DNA of 64,000 nucleotides, from contig DDIR01000143.1 in NCBI GenBank assembly GCA_002338715.1, forward strand, positions 18,349-82,348, given 5' to 3'. This document shows positions 1 through 9,005 of the stretch, one piece after another; within the stretch, counting starts at the first letter, position 1, and each line of letters starts with the position of its first letter. Source of the DNA: Phycisphaerales bacterium UBA1845. Lineage in GTDB: Bacteria > Planctomycetota > Phycisphaerae > UBA1845. The notes below the pieces were generated by a model. The model worked only from the letters and a program-made list of their open reading frames with translations. It was not told where the DNA came from and did not search any database. A program made the translations under genes and the position numbers.

Positions 1-3000
1 CGCCGTGCGATGCAGCACAGTGCGACGAGGCTGGCGACTTCTGCCTTGAATGCGATTCGAACCTCGACTGCGACGACGGCGTGTTCTGCAACGGTACCGA
101 AACGTGTGATCAGGGTCGCTGCCTCGACGGTACGCCGCCCTGCTCCGAGGAACTTTGCGACGAAGCCAACGAATTCTGTGGCGAATGCTCGCAGGACAGC
201 GATTGCGACGACGGCGCGTTCTGCAACGGTGTCGAGTCTTGCAATGCCGGCTCCTGTGTACCAGGTGTCGCCCCGTGCGATGACGCATCCTTGTGCAACG
301 AAGGCACGGACCGCTGCGACGAATGCGGAAATGACGCCGACTGCGACGACGGCTTGTTCTGCAACGGATCGGAAAGATGCAGCAACGGTACCTGCTCAGC
401 CGGCGTCGCGCCCTGCGGTTCTGATCTCTGCAGCGAAGAACGCGACAACTGCGACGAATGCGGCAGTGATGCCGATTGCGACGACGGACTGTTCTGTAAC
501 GGTGCAGAGTATTGCGAGGCTGGCGTCTGCATGGCCGGCAGCATTCCCTGCGACGACGATTCGGCCTGCAACGAAGCGACGAACGCCTGCGATACCGAAT
601 CCAATGACGGTGGATTCAGCGAGGACTTCGATGGACTTTCCGACGGAAGCGACCCAGCCAACTGGTTCGATACCGGCGCCAACAACAGCCTCAGCCAGAA
701 TAACGGTCTCTTCAAAGTCCAGACCGCAAGCGGCAACAAGGTTCTCGGTACCACCTCGACGCAGACCAACATCCACTCGCACTACGTCGGTGACGGAAGC
801 GCGAACTGGACGGCTTATGCGTTCAGCGGACGCATGCGAGCCACCTCATCAACCGGTGGCGTCGGTGTGACGTTCTTGTCAGACTTCCCCAACAGCGACA
901 CGTATTACCGACTTCGCGAATGGGGTGGCGGAACGTTCCACATCTCGCCGCACGGTACCGACATTTCCGGTGGCGAAACCGATTCGGGTGTGAGCCTCAC
1001 CGCAGGTACCTGGTTCCACTTCGTTGTCGAGGTGGAAGACAACGGCTCGCGTACGGACATCCGTGTAAAGGTCTGGGCCGACGGTACCAACGAACCGAAC
1101 AACTGGCAGATCAATTGCTATGACGATCGCGGCACGCGGATCACGCACGGTACGGTTGGTGTGTGGGCTATGGGTGCGGGCGACAAACAGTGGGACGATT
1201 TCGGCGTGACCTTCTTCAACTGCGACGAAGACTCCGACAATGACGGAGAACCGAACTGCAGCGACGGTTGCCCGAATGATGCATCGAAGCAGAGCGAAGG
1301 GCAGTGTGGTTGCGGTATCGCCGATACGGACTCCGACGGTGACGGTGTCGCCAACTGCCTCGACCAATGCCCCGGACAAGCCGACGTCGACTCAGACGGT
1401 GATGATACGCTCGACTGCGAAGACGGCTGCCCGAACGATGCCGAGAAGACCGAACCGGGCGTGTGTGGTTGCGGTACGTCTGACGTGGACTCCGACGAAG
1501 ACGGCGTCCCCGATTGCAACGACGTGTGCCCAGGTTTTGACGACAATGTCGATACCGACAACAACGGAACGCCGGACGGTTGCCAACCATGCGGTAGCAA
1601 TGCCGACTGTGATGACGGATTGTTCTGCAACGGTGCTGAAGTCTGTCAAAGCGGATCGTGTGTGGCAGGCAGCTTGCCGTGCGACTCGGACGAATTCTGC
1701 AACGAGGCAACCGATTCATGCGATGCCGACGGATGGCAGGCGCCGATCGGTATTCCGGAACCGAGCTTCGGTGTGCGTGAAACGGTGGCCAACACTTACG
1801 GCAACGATTCATTCTACACGCACTGGGTCGATCGCACGCACTCAAGCGCGACCGACAGCAACAACCCGAACGGCTCACCGTCGAAACCGCGCGTGACGAT
1901 TCCGACCAACCTGCCCGCTGGCAGCGTCGTGGAACTTCGCGGTGGACCATACAACTATTCGTCGGGCGGCGATCTGCCGATGTCGGCGAACGGTACGGCA
2001 CAGCAGCCGGTATTCATCCGTGGTCCGCGCAGCGGTGCTCGCCCGGTCGTGTCTCGGTCGGTGAACTTCGGCGGTCAGTACCTTATCGTCGAAAACATCG
2101 AGTTTGACGGTGCGAACGGTCTCTTCACCGACAACGGCGACCACCACATCGCCGTGAGAAACAGCGAGTTCATCGGTGGCGGTGGTGCGGGCATTTTGAT
2201 TATCTCGTGGGACGGCAGCACGCTTCACGACATCGTGATTTCGAATTGCGTGATTCGCGATTGGGGTGATTGGCAAGCCAACTTCGACGAGGACTATCAC
2301 GGTATCAATGTCGGCCACAAGACGAACAACATCTGGCTGCTCGACAACGAACTGTATCACAACAGCGGTGACGGCGTGCAGATCAACGGTGGACAAGGCG
2401 GCTGGAGTTCGACCCACCACATCTACCTCGGTCGAAACGAAGCATGGCAGAACAAGCAGACCGGGTTCTGGGCGAAGCAGTCCAGCCACGTCGTCATGTC
2501 GGAAAACATTGCCCACGGTAATACGCCTAGCGATTCGTCGCTGCATGCAGCCGGTATGGGCGGTCAATATGATCCGAATCCGATCTGGTTCCTTTACAAC
2601 GAGATCTACGACTGCGATACGGGCTTCGCACAGATGAGCGGTGATGGTGGCGGTGGTAACAGTTACTACATCGGTAACGTGATCCACGACCTGCACGACA
2701 GCAACAACGACTTCAATCCGGGGTCGGCATGGTCGAACGCAGCGTTCACGTTGATCGGTACGAACAATCGCTACGTCATCAACAACACGGCGTACAACGT
2801 GCCAGCCGGTATCAACGGGCCTGCGACGTATGGCAGTTATGTCATCGCGAACAACATCATCTCGAACATCAACGAGCCCGGTGGGCGTCACGTGATGCTT
2901 GAGTATCCCGGTGCGGTGAATAACTCTTCGATGACGAACTGCCTGTTCTATCAAAACGGCAGCGCGGTGGACATCCAGTGGGCGAACAGTTATCCGCAGT

Positions 3001-3203
3001 CCACGAACTTCACCGGATCGTTCAGCGCCAACCCGATGTTCGTGAGCCCGAACGCCGACAACTTCGCGCTGCAACCAAGCAGCCCGGCGATCGGTGCGGG
3101 TTCATCAAGCGCCGAGGAAAGCGTCTACAGCACGTTCGAGTCGTTGTACGGCCTGAGCATCCGCCCCAACCGGGCAACGGTAGACATCGGCGCACCGTAC
3201 TAG
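1..3203 (+). CDS. Large secreted Cys-rich / beta-helix protein, 5' end outside window
   Basis: The reading frame is already open at the first codon of the window (position 3) and runs 1066 residues to TAG, so the true start lies upstream. Modules in order: Cys-rich units of the form CDDGxFCNGxExC (about nt 30-590, and one more at 1590-1730); a beta-sandwich, concanavalin-like region (about 610-1220); thrombospondin type 3-like calcium-binding repeats of the form DxDxDGxxDxxDxCP (about 1225-1580); and a right-handed parallel beta-helix (about 1740-3200) with polysaccharide-lyase-like N/D-rich coils. The beta-helix is clearly homologous, almost end to end, to that of the lipoprotein gene at 6933. 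This layout suggests an extracellular, calcium-stabilised protein that binds or acts on polysaccharide. No catalytic residues can be assigned. A hairpin with a T-rich tail follows the stop. Confidence 0.85.
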   Translation, partial: PCDAAQCDEAGDFCLECDSNLDCDDGVFCNGTETCDQGRCLDGTPPCSEELCDEANEFCGECSQDSDCDDGAFCNGVESCNAGSCVPGVAPCDDASLCNEGTDRCDECGNDADCDDGLFCNGSERCSNGTCSAGVAPCGSDLCSEERDNCDECGSDADCDDGLFCNGAEYCEAGVCMAGSIPCDDDSACNEATNACDTESNDGGFSEDFDGLSDGSDPANWFDTGANNSLSQNNGLFKVQTASGNKVLGTTSTQTNIHSHYVGDGSANWTAYAFSGRMRATSSTGGVGVTFLSDFPNSDTYYRLREWGGGTFHISPHGTDISGGETDSGVSLTAGTWFHFVVEVEDNGSRTDIRVKVWADGTNEPNNWQINCYDDRGTRITHGTVGVWAMGAGDKQWDDFGVTFFNCDEDSDNDGEPNCSDGCPNDASKQSEGQCGCGIADTDSDGDGVANCLDQCPGQADVDSDGDDTLDCEDGCPNDAEKTEPGVCGCGTSDVDSDEDGVPDCNDVCPGFDDNVDTDNNGTPDGCQPCGSNADCDDGLFCNGAEVCQSGSCVAGSLPCDSDEFCNEATDSCDADGWQAPIGIPEPSFGVRETVANTYGNDSFYTHWVDRTHSSATDSNNPNGSPSKPRVTIPTNLPAGSVVELRGGPYNYSSGGDLPMSANGTAQQPVFIRGPRSGARPVVSRSVNFGGQYLIVENIEFDGANGLFTDNGDHHIAVRNSEFIGGGGAGILIISWDGSTLHDIVISNCVIRDWGDWQANFDEDYHGINVGHKTNNIWLLDNELYHNSGDGVQINGGQGGWSSTHHIYLGRNEAWQNKQTGFWAKQSSHVVMSENIAHGNTPSDSSLHAAGMGGQYDPNPIWFLYNEIYDCDTGFAQMSGDGGGGNSYYIGNVIHDLHDSNNDFNPGSAWSNAAFTLIGTNNRYVINNTAYNVPAGINGPATYGSYVIANNIISNINEPGGRHVMLEYPGAVNNSSMTNCLFYQNGSAVDIQWANSYPQSTNFTGSFSANPMFVSPNADNFALQPSSPAIGAGSSSAEESVYSTFESLYGLSIRPNRATVDIGAPY

Positions 3204-3242
3204 AAAGTTACGAAGCACCGTATCCAACAAGCACCTGTCAAG

Positions 3243-3284
3243 AGGCGGGGCCAGGCCAATCAAAGCCTGGCTCCGCTTCATTTT
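3243..3284 (+). terminator. Probable rho-independent terminator of the beta-helix gene
   Basis: Arms at 3245-3256 and 3265-3276 pair over 12 positions with a single mismatch around an 8-nt loop. The tail TTCATTTT follows directly. It lies 41 nt after the preceding stop codon. Confidence 0.6.
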
Positions 3285-3312
3285 GCGCGCCAATGCCAGG
3301 ACGATCCCGTAG

Positions 3313-3346
3313 GGTCCGCTGTGCGGACCGGTCAACAACGACCGGT
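3313..3346. repeat. Two mutually exclusive hairpins (REP-like palindrome)
   Basis: GGTCCGC (3313-3319) pairs with GCGGACC (3323-3329) over a 3-nt loop. ACCGGTC (3327-3333) pairs with GACCGGT (3340-3346) over a 6-nt loop. The hairpins share 3327-3329, so only one can form at a time. They sit 68 nt upstream of the next start codon. This could be a dispersed palindromic repeat or a leader switch; the sequence alone does not decide. Confidence 0.45.
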
Positions 3347-3413
3347 TTTCAATCACCGGCATCCCATGTATTCTGATTGCTCGCACCATTCACTTGACGC
3401 GAGGACTAGAAGA

Positions 3414-4823
3414 ATGCAGGCAAAGCGAAAGCCTTGGTTGGTCGTTTCAGTTGTGCTGCTGATCGCCGGGACGGTCGCGACATTTTTCTTTGTCCGGAAT
3501 CTGAACCACAAATGGGAAGCCATCGCCCTCTGGGAAGCCTGCCGCGACGAGTTGATCGCAAAGGGTGAACCGCTCACTTTGTCTGAGATCGAAGCAAGGC
3601 GGCCACTTGTACCAGATAACGAAAATGGCTCGTTGGTGATCGAAAACTTCGCGGCGGAACTTCAAGACTTGAATTCGAACGCAACTGAGCCTATTCCAAT
3701 CTTCAATGTTGAACTCCGACGCATTGACCCGTACGCCGGTATCCCGGCAGGGTCAGTCGAGCCGATGCGTTCATTTCTTGCCGAGAACGATCGCCTGATA
3801 AGCGATCTAAGTTTACTCAACGCCAACACCAATGGGCGGCTGACGATCGTCTCCTACGATTTTGAAGGTGACGACCCGAGCGAATTCGCCATGCCGTCTT
3901 TGGCGCCTTGGAATATTGCCGGGAAACTCATGCGCCTTCGGTCAATCAGTCAACTGGTCGATGGCGACACGGACGGAGGAGTTGAGTCCATCGTAACTCA
4001 ATTTGGCATCGCTGCGACGATGCGACATGAGCCGAACTTCATACCTTATAACATTCGCTTGCGGATCATTCGCGATGCCATTTCCGTCTTTGAGGCAGCA
4101 CTTCGAACTGACAAACTTGAGCCCCATCACCTTGACCGCATTTCTGAAAAAATCAGAAAACAAGCTGCAACGATCTCACCAGCCGAAGTCATGCGGATTG
4201 AACGCGCTTTTCTAATTCTGTTGTATGAGAGTCTCGCCGCAAAGAAAATCGATGTTGCCGCCGCTTTTGCCGACCAGGACATACCCGACGCCGTTGCAAT
4301 ATCAGAGTATGACATCCGCATCGCCCAAGTTCGCGCAGTCTCGTATTTTCCAAACCGAATTGCGGCCGCGCATGATCCCGAGCAATTGCTGAGCGCCCGC
4401 AAGGACAGAAGCTTCACGCGAAAATATCTATCGATTGATGAAAACAAGCGTTGGTTATATAGAAATATCTTGCCTGATTCGTACTTCTGCGTCTTGGCGG
4501 CTCGGACGCATGCCTTGCTGCGCTGCGCGCTGACTGGAATTGCGGCTGAGCGATTTAGAATGGATCGCAAAAGATTTCCACGAACTCTGGACGAACTTGT
4601 GCCAACCTACATCGATGCGATCCCAAATGATCCTTTCACCCGAAAACCCTTGAGTCTCGCCAAGACCGATCACGGGATCGTCATCTATTCGTTTGGGATA
4701 GACGAAGAGGACGACGGCGGGAAACTCAAAGCTCCCGAAGGTGAATACGGTTCACCTGACATCGGTTTTCGTCTAGCCTCCCCAGAACACCGCGGTTCGC
4801 TTGTTGCCTCGCCCTCGCTCTAG
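3414..4823 (+). CDS. Membrane-anchored protein of unknown function
   Basis: A 469-residue protein. The ATG at 3414 is chosen because a GAGG motif lies about 9 nt upstream and translation from it begins with a charged n-region (MQAKRKPW) followed at once by a single hydrophobic helix (about residues 8-27); the frame is open further upstream but that stretch has no signal-like features. The long body is probably periplasmic and mostly helical. The C-terminal 80 residues (FPRTLDELVPxYIDxIPxDPFTxKPL...YSxGxDExDDGG) resemble the C-terminal pseudopilin-like tail that is common in planctomycete membrane proteins. No catalytic motif was recognised. It is convergent with the toxin-antitoxin pair, with a 36-nt gap. 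Confidence 0.75.
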   Translation: MQAKRKPWLVVSVVLLIAGTVATFFFVRNLNHKWEAIALWEACRDELIAKGEPLTLSEIEARRPLVPDNENGSLVIENFAAELQDLNSNATEPIPIFNVELRRIDPYAGIPAGSVEPMRSFLAENDRLISDLSLLNANTNGRLTIVSYDFEGDDPSEFAMPSLAPWNIAGKLMRLRSISQLVDGDTDGGVESIVTQFGIAATMRHEPNFIPYNIRLRIIRDAISVFEAALRTDKLEPHHLDRISEKIRKQAATISPAEVMRIERAFLILLYESLAAKKIDVAAAFADQDIPDAVAISEYDIRIAQVRAVSYFPNRIAAAHDPEQLLSARKDRSFTRKYLSIDENKRWLYRNILPDSYFCVLAARTHALLRCALTGIAAERFRMDRKRFPRTLDELVPTYIDAIPNDPFTRKPLSLAKTDHGIVIYSFGIDEEDDGGKLKAPEGEYGSPDIGFRLASPEHRGSLVASPSL

Positions 4824-4859
4824 ACAAACGCGCAAACGGAACGTTCAAACCGCAAAGCG

Positions 4860-5279
4860 TCAGGCTTTGGTGTCATCGACAAGATCCACCCCGATTCTTC
4901 TTGCTGCAATTCGCAAATTGCGATCGTACGTCCACAACGGCAGCGCCGTTGCCGTGGCGAGTTCGAGGTAGACCGCGTCGTACGCGGAAAGCTGGTGCGG
5001 CCTTGCGATCAGCGCAAGCTGCTCCATGCTGCGATTCTTCGGATCGCCGACAACCTCGATATCGAGTGCCTCAAGAATCTGTAAGAAGCGCGTACCTTGC
5101 GATGGCGTGAGTTGCTTACGGCGCTCTTTCACGAGAATCGCATTGACGACTTCGAGTCGCCATAAGAAAGGGGCGATCAAAGTTGAATCGCCAAGCACCG
5201 ATCCAATCGCGCTGACACGTGCCTTGTCCTCGAAGAGCCACGCGAGCGTCACGCTGGCATCAATCACAAGGTCAGCCAC
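4860..5279 (-). CDS. PIN-domain ribonuclease toxin (VapC family)
   Basis: A 139-residue PIN-domain protein, the usual VapC length. The four acidic residues expected for Mg2+-dependent RNA cleavage are visible: Asp in LVIDASV, Glu in LEVVNA, Asp in AYDAVYLELA and Asp in TYDRNLRIAA. The preferred start is the GTG at 5279, which gives MADLVIDASV and overlaps the antitoxin stop as GTGGCTGA; the longer TTG start at 5300 adds seven poorly conserved residues. The family cleaves tRNA, rRNA or mRNA when the antitoxin is lost. The substrate here is unknown. Translational coupling to the upstream antitoxin is expected. Confidence 0.88.
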   Translation of the reverse strand: MADLVIDASVTLAWLFEDKARVSAIGSVLGDSTLIAPFLWRLEVVNAILVKERRKQLTPSQGTRFLQILEALDIEVVGDPKNRSMEQLALIARPHQLSAYDAVYLELATATALPLWTYDRNLRIAARRIGVDLVDDTKA

Positions 5280-5538
5280 GGTCGGGCCGACCTTCCGCAA
5301 TCAGGTCGAGGATTTCCTTTCGACTCATTTTGGGAACTTCATCGCGCAATTGCTGCAAGGCGGACAGCGCTTCCGCGCGACTCATTTGCATACCGTTGCG
5401 GGCACCAGTCGGTATGATGTCCACAACAGGTTCGCCCCGCCGAGTAACGGTGATGGTCCGCCCTTCACGAACAACCCGGTCCACCACTTCTGAAAAGTGC
5501 GTTTTGGCCTCAAAAATGCCGATTTGGTCTTGATCCAT
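5272..5538 (-). CDS. Antitoxin of the Phd/YefM family
   Basis: An 88-residue protein opening with GIFEAKTHFSEVVDRV...ITVTRRGEPVVDI, which is the Phd/YefM DNA-binding fold: an N-terminal dimerisation and operator-binding half and a C-terminal helical tail that wraps the toxin. It is first in the operon, as usual for type II modules, and its stop overlaps the toxin start by 8 nt. Pairing a Phd-like antitoxin with a VapC-like PIN toxin is common. The pair probably represses its own promoter through the palindromic repeats just upstream. Confidence 0.88.
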   Translation of the reverse strand: MDQDQIGIFEAKTHFSEVVDRVVREGRTITVTRRGEPVVDIIPTGARNGMQMSRAEALSALQQLRDEVPKMSRKEILDLIAEGRPDRG

Positions 5539-5550
5539 GGCCGATCCAAT

Positions 5551-5574
5551 CTAACTAGTTATCTAACCAGTTTA
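5551..5574 (-). promoter_or_regulatory. Candidate autoregulatory operator of the toxin-antitoxin pair
   Basis: TAACTAGTTA (5552-5561) is a perfect 10-bp palindrome. It is followed at a 12-nt period by TAACCAGTTT (5564-5573), an imperfect copy. The repeats sit 13-36 nt upstream of the antitoxin ATG, where Phd/YefM operators usually overlap the promoter. The role is inferred from position and symmetry. Confidence 0.5.
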
Positions 5575-5678
5575 TTATGCATCGGAAATCGCATGGGTCA
5601 AGATTATTCCAGACCGTTCACAAATTCCCCTCCTTGAACAATCTTTCCGCGTACCGGGTCTGGGCCACCGCCACCTAT

Positions 5679-6158
5679 TCAAGCCACTGAAAACGGTCGG
5701 CCGCATTCGGGACATCGTGGGTCGGACAGTCCGGTTAGATTGTAACCGCAGTGAAGGCAGTGGTTCCGCCTTCGGCGGCGATGGCGTCGAACCGGACCGC
5801 GGATGAATAGAGTTGCGATGCCAACCGACAGGAACAACGCACTCCAAATTGGGAATATCAGTCCGGAATGCTGCCACCCTTTTTGGTCATAGGAGTAGAC
5901 TCCGAAGCTATGCCATGTCCGACCCTGAAACGGATGATGCCCCCAGATAAACTCTATTTGCGGAGGCGTTTCGCGAATATCGCTGAAGAATAAATCTGCG
6001 TTACCGGAGCGGCCTCCCGCCGTAAGTGTTCGCTTCTCTGTAATCTCCCAATAAAACGAGCAATCAATGAAATAGCTTGCGCACCAGATGCCAGCTAGAA
6101 GAGGAGTGATGACCACGGTGCCCCACCCAATGACATTCGTCGTGAATTTGCGGATCAT
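5679..6158 (-). CDS. Small membrane protein with C-terminal zinc ribbon
   Basis: A 159-residue protein starting at the ATG whose last two bases are shared with the upstream stop (ATGA). It has a hydrophobic helix near residues 10-30 (VIGWGTVVITPLLAGIWCA), a polar middle of about 80 residues, a second helix (IFPIWSALFLSVGIATLFI), an Arg-rich stretch and a C-terminal zinc ribbon, CLHCGYNLTGL...RCPECG. That ribbon is a hallmark of small planctomycete membrane proteins and would face the cytoplasm. The function is unknown. It is probably cotranslated with the upstream paralogue. Confidence 0.75.
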   Translation of the reverse strand: MIRKFTTNVIGWGTVVITPLLAGIWCASYFIDCSFYWEITEKRTLTAGGRSGNADLFFSDIRETPPQIEFIWGHHPFQGRTWHSFGVYSYDQKGWQHSGLIFPIWSALFLSVGIATLFIRGPVRRHRRRRRNHCLHCGYNLTGLSDPRCPECGRPFSVA

Positions 6159-6781
6159 GTTCTCGCACCGCATTCTGGGCACACGCCGGATTCGTTGCCA
6201 GCTAGATCGTATGTGCAATTGGTGCAACGATTGAGCCTCTTGAGTCTCTTCATATTGCGACATCGAAGATGCCTTCGAACGCTTCGCACGAGCAGGACAC
6301 CTGGGAAGAGCAGGAACAAGCTCGCCAACAACGCGGCGTGAATTGTTAAACTAAACATCATGAATTCACCTTTATAGGTCCGCGATATGTTGAGTCCCTG
6401 ATCGCCGATTCTAATGTGTGTCGATTTGCTCGTATCCTCGGCAAACCCGTCTATGCGCCCGCACGATACGCGCACTCGATTAGAGAAAATCGAAGCCGCC
6501 AGATAGTTGTCCATATGCCGACATTCAAACTGATCTGTGTCGTCCCACATCACGTGGCTGTCGTTTCTTTCAACAGCATATTTCAGCCCCGACTCCTGCG
6601 GTTGAACAAGCAGCATGAGGGGAGTTGTGCGTGAAGCATATGATCCGGCAATTACGCCGATCGCGAGGCATGTCAGGACCGACACCGCAATGCGTACAGA
6701 CCACGTCCATACAAACCGAAGCAAACTCCGCGTTTGGCTTGTCTCAATCGCCTGAGGCTTGGATTCTTCGGAATCGGACAT
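6155..6781 (-). CDS. Small membrane protein with C-terminal zinc ribbon (paralogue)
   Basis: A 208-residue protein. The start is placed at the ATG giving MSDSEESKPQ, since the upstream in-frame extension is Cys/Arg-rich and unlike a protein N-terminus. It has the same plan as its downstream neighbour: a first helix near 30-50 (VRIAVSVLTCLAIGVIAGSY), a polar domain of about 90 residues, a second helix (FSLTIHAALLASLFLLFPGVLL), a basic linker and a CTNCTYDLAG...CPECG ribbon. The two genes overlap by 4 nt and look like a diverged tandem duplication. No function is recognised. It is divergent from the beta-helix lipoprotein. Confidence 0.72.
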   Translation of the reverse strand: MSDSEESKPQAIETSQTRSLLRFVWTWSVRIAVSVLTCLAIGVIAGSYASRTTPLMLLVQPQESGLKYAVERNDSHVMWDDTDQFECRHMDNYLAASIFSNRVRVSCGRIDGFAEDTSKSTHIRIGDQGLNISRTYKGEFMMFSLTIHAALLASLFLLFPGVLLVRSVRRHLRCRNMKRLKRLNRCTNCTYDLAGNESGVCPECGART

Positions 6782-6932
6782 ATTGTCTTCATTGTCTCTC
6801 TGCAGGTGGCAAATACAACAAATTCGGCTTCGTAACAGCTTTGGCACGACTGAACGGCCACGCGCTTGTCATCTTGCTCTTGCTTCGGACATAATTGTGG
6901 GTTGCCCATTTTACTGGGCTGGGGTTTGGACG

Positions 6933-8891
6933 ATGGCGGCGAACGTTTATTCATGTTCGAGGGAGGCACGGATGCTGACTCTATTGTTGGCCGGTTGGCT
7001 AGGCGGTTGCGGTGCAGTTGCCAGTCCGGTGGCATTCTTTGCCGCAGGCGATGGCGACGCCCCCGCTTCAGGCGTTGGGGCTGGTGACTCGGCAGATTCG
7101 ATTGCGTTGCCCGCGACATTCGGCGCGGTGGATCAGCATGTCTACGTTCGCACGAATCAAGCGTCCGCCGTTGCACTGACCTACCTGCATGGCGACAGTG
7201 GCCCCGCATCGTTTGAAGTGGTTGGTGAACCTTCCAATGGAAAACTGACGGGAGAAGCGCCGCGTCTCGTATACACTCCGCAAAAGGACTTTGCAGGCAA
7301 AGATCGCGTTTCGTTTCGCGTTCGTCAGGGCGAAAAGACTTCGGAAGGGACGATCACCTTTCAAGTCAGTGAATGGACGCCGCCGATTGGCATACCGGTT
7401 CCCGCGTTCGGCATCTTCGAGACCGTGGCCAACAAGTACGGCGACGCGTTCTTCGCCACCCACTACGTCGACAACACGCATCCGCGCGCGACCGACGATG
7501 GGAATCCCAACGGTTCAAAATCCCAGCCGCGACAGACCATCCCCTCCGAGTTGGAAGCGGGCAGCGTCGTTCTGGTCGCGGGCGGTCCGTACAACTATCG
7601 CATCGGCGGCACGATCCCGATTGACGCAAACGGGACGGCTGACAAACCCGTGATCATTCGAAGCGCTGACCCAGCCAATCCGGCGCATTTTTCCGAAGGC
7701 ATGACGATGACGGGCCAATACCTCATCATCGAAAACGTCGTCTTTGACGGCGGTAATCCGCTCTTCGTCAAGGACGGACCGCACCACATGGCCATCCGCC
7801 ACAGCGAAGTGACGAACTGCGGCGGACCGGCGATCCAACTTGCATCGTGGGACGGCAAGCCGATTCACGACATCGTCATCTACGACTGCAAGATCCATCA
7901 CAACGGCGACGTGAACGCCGACTACGATCAGGACTTTCACGGCATCGGTGTGGGAAGCGGCGTGTCCAATCTTTGGGTCGTCGACAACGAAATGTACGCC
8001 AACAGCGGTGACGGAATCCAAATCAATGCCGGTAACTTCGCAGCTCAGGAATCGACCCATCACATCTACGTCGGCCGCAACGATTCATACGGCAACAAGC
8101 AAACCGGCATGTGGTGCAAGCAGGCCACCGACGTCATCTTCTCGCAGAACCACGCGCACCACCACGTCCCCAGCAACTCATCGCCCGGCGCGGGGATGGG
8201 CTGCCAATACGATCCGGAACGCATCTGGTTTCTGTTCAACGAGATCAACGATTGCGACTACGGCATACTCCAGGCGAGCGGAAGTGGAAGTGCCGGCGGT
8301 GAGAACAGTTACTTCATCGGCAACATGATCTACAACATCCGCGACAGCGACGGAGATTTCAACCCGAATACGTCATGGTCCAACGCGGGCATCCTGGTGG
8401 TCGGCGGTCTGCACCGAAGCATCGTCAACAACACAATCGTTCGGGTGGACGGCGGAATCCATGCGGCTGCCACCTATGGCGATTATGTCATCACCAACAA
8501 CATCGTCGCCGACATCAATCGCCCCGACGGCAAACACATCTTCTTCGAACACGCCGAGCCAGCGGCCAAGTCTTCCATTCAAAATTGCGTGTTCTCTCAA
8601 GAGAAGGACCGGCTGCGATTGATCTGGGGCGGCCGACAAACGACCAGCGCAAAGCTCATCGGCGGTTCGCGCGATCCGCTGACGCAATGTGTCGAAGAAG
8701 ACCCGCACTTCGTCGACATTCGCAAGCACAAGTTGCAACTTCGCGACGACAGCCCCGCGATCGATCATGGCGCCATGAGCGCGGTCTACGAGGAATTCGA
8801 GAAGCGTTACGGCATCAGCATCCTGGTCGACTTTGATGGTGTGGCCCGCCCTATCGATGCGGCGATCGATGTTGGTGCCGATGAACACTGA
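6933..8891 (+). CDS. Beta-helix lipoprotein, paralogue of the first gene in the window
   Basis: 652 residues from the ATG at 6933. This start gives a basic n-region (SREAR) and a lipobox LGGC near residue 26, so the protein is probably lipid-anchored. A second in-frame ATG at 6972 has a stronger ribosome site (GAGGGAGG) but would leave a very short, uncharged signal peptide. After an acidic/Gly linker comes an Ig-like/cadherin-like module (about residues 65-145, ending YTPQKDFAGKDRVSFRV...) and then a right-handed beta-helix from WTPPIGIP to the end. The helix aligns with the first gene of the window (for example DSGDGxQIN, NKQTGxWxKQ, GMGxQYDPxxIWFLxNEI). The Cys-rich and thrombospondin modules of that paralogue are absent. 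It may bind or process polysaccharide from the adjacent operon. Confidence 0.8.
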   Translation: MAANVYSCSREARMLTLLLAGWLGGCGAVASPVAFFAAGDGDAPASGVGAGDSADSIALPATFGAVDQHVYVRTNQASAVALTYLHGDSGPASFEVVGEPSNGKLTGEAPRLVYTPQKDFAGKDRVSFRVRQGEKTSEGTITFQVSEWTPPIGIPVPAFGIFETVANKYGDAFFATHYVDNTHPRATDDGNPNGSKSQPRQTIPSELEAGSVVLVAGGPYNYRIGGTIPIDANGTADKPVIIRSADPANPAHFSEGMTMTGQYLIIENVVFDGGNPLFVKDGPHHMAIRHSEVTNCGGPAIQLASWDGKPIHDIVIYDCKIHHNGDVNADYDQDFHGIGVGSGVSNLWVVDNEMYANSGDGIQINAGNFAAQESTHHIYVGRNDSYGNKQTGMWCKQATDVIFSQNHAHHHVPSNSSPGAGMGCQYDPERIWFLFNEINDCDYGILQASGSGSAGGENSYFIGNMIYNIRDSDGDFNPNTSWSNAGILVVGGLHRSIVNNTIVRVDGGIHAAATYGDYVITNNIVADINRPDGKHIFFEHAEPAAKSSIQNCVFSQEKDRLRLIWGGRQTTSAKLIGGSRDPLTQCVEEDPHFVDIRKHKLQLRDDSPAIDHGAMSAVYEEFEKRYGISILVDFDGVARPIDAAIDVGADEH

Positions 8892-8937
8892 AACGCGCGG
8901 GATTGCATAGAGGTTAGGCGCAGCGATGCAACATCGC

Positions 8938-8968
8938 CGTCATTTCCGCGCAGGCGGGAATCCAGGGG
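8938..8968 (+). repeat. REP-like interspersed repeat, copy 1
   Basis: A 31-nt element with the core TTCCGCGCAGGCGGGAA, an imperfect palindrome. It matches the reverse complement of 41788-41818 at 29 of 31 positions. It is intergenic, between two convergent genes. Confidence 0.6.
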
Positions 8969-9005
8969 AATGCAAATTCAATCTTGAGAAATACCGAACC
9001 CCGCA

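Noticed and set aside
10-870. Open frames on both strands overlapping the first Cys-rich region
   Set aside because: They follow from the skewed, repetitive TGC/GAC codons of the real gene; their translations are Thr/Ala/Arg- or Ser/Pro-rich and match nothing.
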